Shown piece after piece: positions 5,615 to 8,946 of a stretch of DNA of 8,946 nucleotides. Under the pieces are notes generated by a model. That model worked only from the letters and a program-made list of their open reading frames with translations. It searched no databases and was not told the DNA's origin. The position numbers were made by a program, and so were the translations under genes. The stretch comes from Bacteroidales bacterium (lineage in GTDB: Bacteria; Bacteroidota; Bacteroidia; Bacteroidales; UBA7960), in the NCBI GenBank assembly GCA_003554665.1, contig PWGY01000148.1, positions 1 through 8,946 on the forward strand, written 5' to 3'. Every line of letters starts with the position of its first letter. The first letter of the stretch is position 1.

Positions 5615-6404
5615 AAAGCTTTTTACGGTAGGCAAAAGCCATAAAGCCTATACCTGCAAGTATGGCTGGTATACTCAGTATCTGCCCCATGTTGAGCAGC
5701 ATCTCTTCCTCAAACGGAGATTGGGGTTCTTTAATAAACTCCACAAGGAACCTGGCGGTGAACATAAATAAGGCAAAGAAACCGGTGAAAAAGCCCACGG
5801 GCACTTTTGTCCGTTTCCTGATATATATCCATCCAAGGGAAATAAATAAGACAAGATAAGCCAGGCCTTCATAGATCTGAGTCGGATGCTTGGGCACCTC
5901 TTCTCCCCTGGCTTCAAAAACGAACCCCCATGGCAGGCTGGTTTCCACACCATAAATTTCTGAGTTCATTAAGTTCCCCATTCGTATAAAAAAGGCAGCC
6001 AGCGCAACAGGGATGACCACCCTATCGAGCAACCAGGTAAAAGATTGATTGCTGACCTTCTTCTGAAAGTAATACAGGGCGATCAGAATCCCGATGGCAC
6101 CGCCATGACTGGCCAAACCTCCCTGCCAAATATAGAATACCTCGATTAAGTTCTGGGAATAATAATCGAAATCATAGAAAAAACAGTGACCCAGCCTGGC
6201 ACCTGCAATGCTGCCAACAGCCATGTATATCAAAATGCTGTCGGCCTGTTTTTCCGGAATATTTTCTTTGATAAAAATTCTGCGGATGATTTCATACCCA
6301 AGAAAAAAAGACAGGGCCCAGAACAATCCATACCATCTGACCGCTAAACTTCCGATACGAAAGATTTCCGGATTGGCATCCCAACTGACTTGCAATAAAT
6401 CCAT
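5613..6404 (-). CDS. lgt: prolipoprotein diacylglyceryl transferase
   Basis: Lgt is the multi-pass inner-membrane enzyme that moves diacylglycerol from phosphatidylglycerol to the lipobox cysteine of prolipoproteins, the first step of lipoprotein maturation. The 263-residue protein is rich in hydrophobic segments and has the family motifs: RWYGLFWALSF (Y25), GARLGHCFFYD (68-78), GGLASHGGAIG (H100, matching the essential His103 of E. coli), the signature RMGNLMNSEIYG (R141 and N144), HPTQIYE (173-179) and RFLVEF with R218 (Arg239 of E. coli). It is the last gene of the - strand run, 24 nt after an FKBP lipoprotein gene, with no promoter box visible in the gap, so it is probably co-transcribed with the FKBP genes whose products it would lipidate. 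Confidence 0.97.
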   Translation of the reverse strand: MDLLQVSWDANPEIFRIGSLAVRWYGLFWALSFFLGYEIIRRIFIKENIPEKQADSILIYMAVGSIAGARLGHCFFYDFDYYSQNLIEVFYIWQGGLASHGGAIGILIALYYFQKKVSNQSFTWLLDRVVIPVALAAFFIRMGNLMNSEIYGVETSLPWGFVFEARGEEVPKHPTQIYEGLAYLVLFISLGWIYIRKRTKVPVGFFTGFFALFMFTARFLVEFIKEPQSPFEEEMLLNMGQILSIPAILAGIGFMAFAYRKKL

Positions 6405-6428
6405 GATCTTTGTTAAAATAATTTATGC

Positions 6429-7670
6429 TTATCTCTCAAAATCAATTAGTTCCACATCAAATACAACTGTTTCATCAGGAGGTACCGGTCCTTCTCCCTC
6501 ATCACCATAAGCCAGGTAAGACGGGATTATCAGGCGGGCTTTGCTTCCTTTTTTAAGCAGAGAAAAACCAATATCAAGGCCTTCAAGAACCTGCCCGGCA
6601 CCCAGAACAAAGCGCATGGGCTCACTACGTTTTACCGATGAGTCAAATAAAGTGCCATCAGAGAGGTAGGCAGAATAGTGAACCACCAGTATATGGCCTT
6701 TTTCGGGTTGCTCACCTTTACCTTCTTCAACAAGAATGTATTGAAGCCCTGATGTGGTATGCAAGGTATCCAAATCATCCACCTCAAAAGGCCGGGGTTT
6801 GTCAATGTGTTCCGCTCCAAGAATTTCTATATCAAAAATAAGATCCGTCTTGCCGGGGATAGGGCCCCTGCCCTGCTCACCATAAGCTAGCTGGTAAGGA
6901 ACCCATAATCTGACCTGGTCGCCTACACGGAATTCGGGTAAGGCTTTTTCCCATCCGGGAAGCACCATTCCACTGCCAAGAACAAAACTCAATGGCTCAT
7001 CCCTGTCATAGGATGAATCAAACACAGAGTTTTCATCATCCAGATACCCTGTATAATGCAGGCTTACTCTCATATCATCCTCGAGATCAGAACCCTGACC
7101 TTCTTCCACAATGAAATAATGAATGCCTTCAGCCAGTTCGGTTCGGTCCTCTCTTACCGCTTCCAAAGGTTCAGCAGGAGGAGTTACTTCCAAAAGCTCC
7201 AAATCAAACTTCAGGGTTTCATTTTCAGGCACAGGTCCAAATCCCATATCACCATAGGCAAGCTCGGGCGGAATTGTAAATGAAGCTTTAGCCCCTTCAC
7301 GCAGCAACAAAATACCCTCTTCCCATCCAGGCAAAACCTGACCGCTGCTGAGACGAAAACTGACAGCCTCCTCCCTTTCATAAGAAGAGTCAAACACAGA
7401 ACCGTCGGCGAGCATTCCGGTATAGTGGACCTTTACCAGGTCACCGGTTGATGGCCTGGGACCGTCTCCCTGCCTGTGAATGGTGTAAACCAATCCACTC
7501 TCAGTGGTTCTTTTCACTGTTTCGGGCTCAGGTTCAGGTTCAGGATCAGGATCTGTTACCCGGAATAACTGACAGCTTCCGAACATTAACAGCGGTAGCA
7601 AAGAAAACAGAACAATGCTAAAGACCCTGTAAACAAATGGCTTCCGAACAAAAAGAGGTTTAACCTGCAT
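6429..7670 (-). CDS. triple-domain FKBP-type peptidyl-prolyl isomerase lipoprotein
   Basis: This 413-residue protein should speed cis-trans isomerisation at proline and help fold envelope proteins. An N-terminal hydrophobic segment ends in MFGSC, giving a probable lipoprotein Cys33; Phe at -3 is atypical. An acidic Asp/Glu-Pro linker (40-50) follows, then three FKBP domains at about 56-162, 178-285 and 305-411. Pocket residues by human FKBP12 position: domain 1 has Y83, F93, D94, F105, W116, Y139, F155; domain 2 has Y206, F217, D218, F229, W240, Y263, F279; domain 3 has Y332, F342, D343, F354, Y388, F404, but Leu365 at the usual tryptophan. Its start lies 16 nt after the upstream FKBP gene and has a clear Shine-Dalgarno site. 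It sits in an FKBP-lgt run. Confidence 0.93.
   Translation of the reverse strand: MQVKPLFVRKPFVYRVFSIVLFSLLPLLMFGSCQLFRVTDPDPEPEPEPETVKRTTESGLVYTIHRQGDGPRPSTGDLVKVHYTGMLADGSVFDSSYEREEAVSFRLSSGQVLPGWEEGILLLREGAKASFTIPPELAYGDMGFGPVPENETLKFDLELLEVTPPAEPLEAVREDRTELAEGIHYFIVEEGQGSDLEDDMRVSLHYTGYLDDENSVFDSSYDRDEPLSFVLGSGMVLPGWEKALPEFRVGDQVRLWVPYQLAYGEQGRGPIPGKTDLIFDIEILGAEHIDKPRPFEVDDLDTLHTTSGLQYILVEEGKGEQPEKGHILVVHYSAYLSDGTLFDSSVKRSEPMRFVLGAGQVLEGLDIGFSLLKKGSKARLIIPSYLAYGDEGEGPVPPDETVVFDVELIDFER
7525..7554. repeat. hexamer tandem repeat encoding the DP/EP linker
   Basis: Five consecutive six-base units of the form GGNTCN (GGCTCA, GGTTCA twice, GGATCA, GGATCT on the + strand) encode the alternating Asp/Glu-Pro linker of the triple-FKBP lipoprotein. 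The unit is two codons long, so gain or loss of units changes linker length without shifting the frame. Confidence 0.7.
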
Positions 7671-7678
7671 GATATGGT

Positions 7679-7684
7679 CTCCTT
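7679..7684 (-). promoter_or_regulatory. Shine-Dalgarno site of the triple-FKBP gene
   Basis: AAGGAG on the - strand lies 8 nt before ATG 7670 and supports that start. Strong Shine-Dalgarno sites are uncommon in Bacteroidota, and the neighbouring genes here lack one. It sits in the 16-nt gap after the preceding stop codon. Confidence 0.6.
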
Positions 7685-7686
7685 AA

Positions 7687-8580
7687 TTAAGAAGGATCTG
7701 CAACTTCAACCAACTCCACATCAAATACAAGCGTGCTGAAAGGCGGGATCATATCCCCTGCCCCCATTTCACCATAAGCCAGACTGGAAGGAATAACCAA
7801 CTTTGCTTTTCCACCTTCACGCATCATTCCAATGCCTTCATCCCAGCCCTGAATCACACGGCCTTCTCCTACGACGAACTCCAGAGGCTCACCTCTTTCG
7901 TATGAAGAGTCAAATACCGTACCGTCAAGCATACGTCCTTCATAATGTACAACCACTGTCTGCCCGGATTCTGCTGTTGGGCCGTCACCCGGCTCTTTTT
8001 CTACAAAATAAAGCCCGCTGGCTGTAGGGTCCACAGTAATTCCTTCCTCATCCAGGTAATCCTGCCTGAGTCCTTCTTCCGCATCCGCACGCTCCATATC
8101 CGCTTGCATTTGTTCCTCCATGATCCTTTCCTGCTCTTCCTCGAACTCTTCTTCATTCATGGCGCGCTTTAATTTGACGTCGAAGGTAAGTTTGCTGCCT
8201 GGCTCAATAAAAGGAGGCAGTTCCATCATTCCGGCTGTCTGCATGAAAAATTCTTCCGCATCGATGCGGAAAGAAGCACTATCGCCAATAGCCATCATGC
8301 TCAATCCCTCATAAATATCCCCAGGATATTCAGGATCGATCAACTGCAGGTACATGGGCATCCCCTGATCAGCGTTATCGAACAGCACGCTGTCTTCCAC
8401 GCGGTAAACCATGTTCATGCTCAAAATACTCTCCATATCAGGGGTTTCACCTCCGCTGCGCTCATGGAACATATATTCCAAACCACTTTCAGCCTGTTCA
8501 AAATCCCTGTCGGCAGCAGGTCCGCAACTTGCAACTACAGCCAGCATGGTCATAATAATCAAAATTCTTGCTTTTTTCAT
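7687..8580 (-). CDS. FKBP-type peptidyl-prolyl isomerase lipoprotein with degenerate N-terminal domain
   Basis: This 297-residue lipoprotein has a basic start (MKKAR), a hydrophobic segment and lipobox VASC with Cys19. Residues about 32-139 look like a decayed FKBP domain: FD (67-68), an EGLSMMAIGDSASF segment like the FKBP helix-and-strand region, and a closing LTFDVKL, but no pocket Trp and no AYG. Residues 141-178 are Glu/Met-rich and probably helical or coiled coil. The C-terminal FKBP domain (about 186-293) is canonical, with Y213, F223, D224, F235, V242, I243, W246, Y269 and F286. This suggests a tethered chaperone with an N-terminal dimerisation or substrate-binding part and a catalytic C-terminal domain. 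It has a promoter-like box upstream and the triple-FKBP gene 16 nt downstream. Confidence 0.92.
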   Translation of the reverse strand: MKKARILIIMTMLAVVASCGPAADRDFEQAESGLEYMFHERSGGETPDMESILSMNMVYRVEDSVLFDNADQGMPMYLQLIDPEYPGDIYEGLSMMAIGDSASFRIDAEEFFMQTAGMMELPPFIEPGSKLTFDVKLKRAMNEEEFEEEQERIMEEQMQADMERADAEEGLRQDYLDEEGITVDPTASGLYFVEKEPGDGPTAESGQTVVVHYEGRMLDGTVFDSSYERGEPLEFVVGEGRVIQGWDEGIGMMREGGKAKLVIPSSLAYGEMGAGDMIPPFSTLVFDVELVEVADPS

Positions 8581-8613
8581 AACAAATCTCTTATCGGGTT
8601 TTTAATGATTTGA

Positions 8614-8621
8614 CAAAGTTA
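8614..8621 (-). promoter_or_regulatory. Bacteroidota-type -7 box upstream of the two-domain FKBP gene
   Basis: On the - strand TAACTTTG matches TAnnTTTG exactly. It begins 2 nt past the stop codon of the GldI-like gene and lies 33 nt before ATG 8580. A GTTG, one base from the -33 element TTTG, lies 21 nt upstream (8643-8646). It could give the two lipoprotein genes and lgt their own transcript. Confidence 0.5.
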
Positions 8622-8622
8622 T

Positions 8623-8946
8623 TTAAATTAGTTCCAAAAGTTCAACCTCATAAATAATTGTGGCCCGTCTGGGGATCGATTTTCCGTCTCCGGGAAGTCC
8701 GTGTGCGAGATGTGACGGCATGATAAAAATTGCCTGATCACCTTCGCGCAACAAAAGAATTGCTTCCTCCAGTCCACTCACCACACCACCTTGACCAATG
8801 GTAAACATCAAGGGTTCACCCTCATTATCAGACGAATATACCGGATCGCCCGTAAGAAGATATATGGTATAATCGACCACTGCGGTTTGACCATTTGACG
8901 CCCTGGAACCCTCTCCGGAAGAGGTAATCCGGTAACAGATCGGAAG
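8623..8946 (-). CDS. GldI-like FKBP-type domain protein (partial at right edge)
   Basis: The last 107 residues of an FKBP-fold protein are visible; the frame stays open past the ATG at 8880 to the window edge, with family-like sequence (YRITSSGEGS), so that ATG is internal and the N-terminus is missing. The closing part, with VVSGLEEAI, LREGDQAIFIMPSHLAHG and the VELLEL end, resembles GldI, an FKBP-like lipoprotein tied to gliding and type IX secretion in Bacteroidota. Catalytic pocket residues are changed: SSD follows VY where FDSS is usual, Leu replaces the pocket Trp, and AHG replaces AYG. Activity may be reduced, with a chaperone role kept. It is the first visible gene of the - strand run; 42 nt separate it from the next FKBP gene. 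GldI itself versus a general paralogue cannot be settled. Confidence 0.8.
   Translation of the reverse strand, partial: LPICYRITSSGEGSRASNGQTAVVDYTIYLLTGDPVYSSDNEGEPLMFTIGQGGVVSGLEEAILLLREGDQAIFIMPSHLAHGLPGDGKSIPRRATIIYEVELLELI

Noticed and set aside
8623..8880. Complete small FKBP gene starting at ATG 8880
   Set aside because: The frame stays open to the window edge and the upstream residues fit the start of an FKBP domain, so the gene is cut by the edge.

Overview
The window looks like ordinary chromosome from a member of the Bacteroidota (Bacteroidetes). Four things support this. Its DnaA has Bacteroidota-type wording, for example the DHATVLHACKTV ending. A 5'-nucleotidase is split into separate C-terminal-domain and metallophosphatase genes. 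Two intergenic sites match the phylum's -7 promoter box, TAnnTTTG. FKBP-type lipoproteins are abundant and one is GldI-like. Shine-Dalgarno sites are mostly absent. I cannot name the species.

Layout. On the + strand (1-5568) lie: the C-terminal domain of a 5'-nucleotidase, cut by the left edge; a Tat-targeted metallophosphatase that supplies the missing catalytic half; a 158-nt AT-rich regulatory spacer with a 28-bp dyad; dnaA; a hairpin terminator overlapped by a new promoter; a low-molecular-weight protein-tyrosine phosphatase; a 193-nt spacer with three related GC-rich hairpins; a serine racemase/dehydratase-like PLP enzyme; and an RsmI-like SAM methyltransferase. On the - strand (5613-8946), converging on the first group, lies a run read from right to left: a GldI-like FKBP cut by the right edge, a lipoprotein with one degenerate and one canonical FKBP domain, a lipoprotein with three FKBP domains, and lgt.

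How the genes fit together. The first two genes are probably two chains of one extracytoplasmic nucleotide-degrading enzyme. The dnaA, phosphatase and RsmI-like genes form a housekeeping neighbourhood that I recall from other Bacteroidota, and the racemase-like gene with its hairpin repeats seems to be inserted into it. The - strand cluster puts at least two lipoprotein prolyl isomerases directly upstream of Lgt, the enzyme that starts lipoprotein maturation, so it reads as an envelope-biogenesis operon.

I see no mobile element, CRISPR array, tRNA, rRNA or clear novel system. The points most worth a second look are the hairpin repeats with a paired base change, the dyad upstream of dnaA, the terminator/promoter overlap, the split nucleotidase, the FKBP-lgt cluster, and a DnaA P-loop lacking its first glycine.
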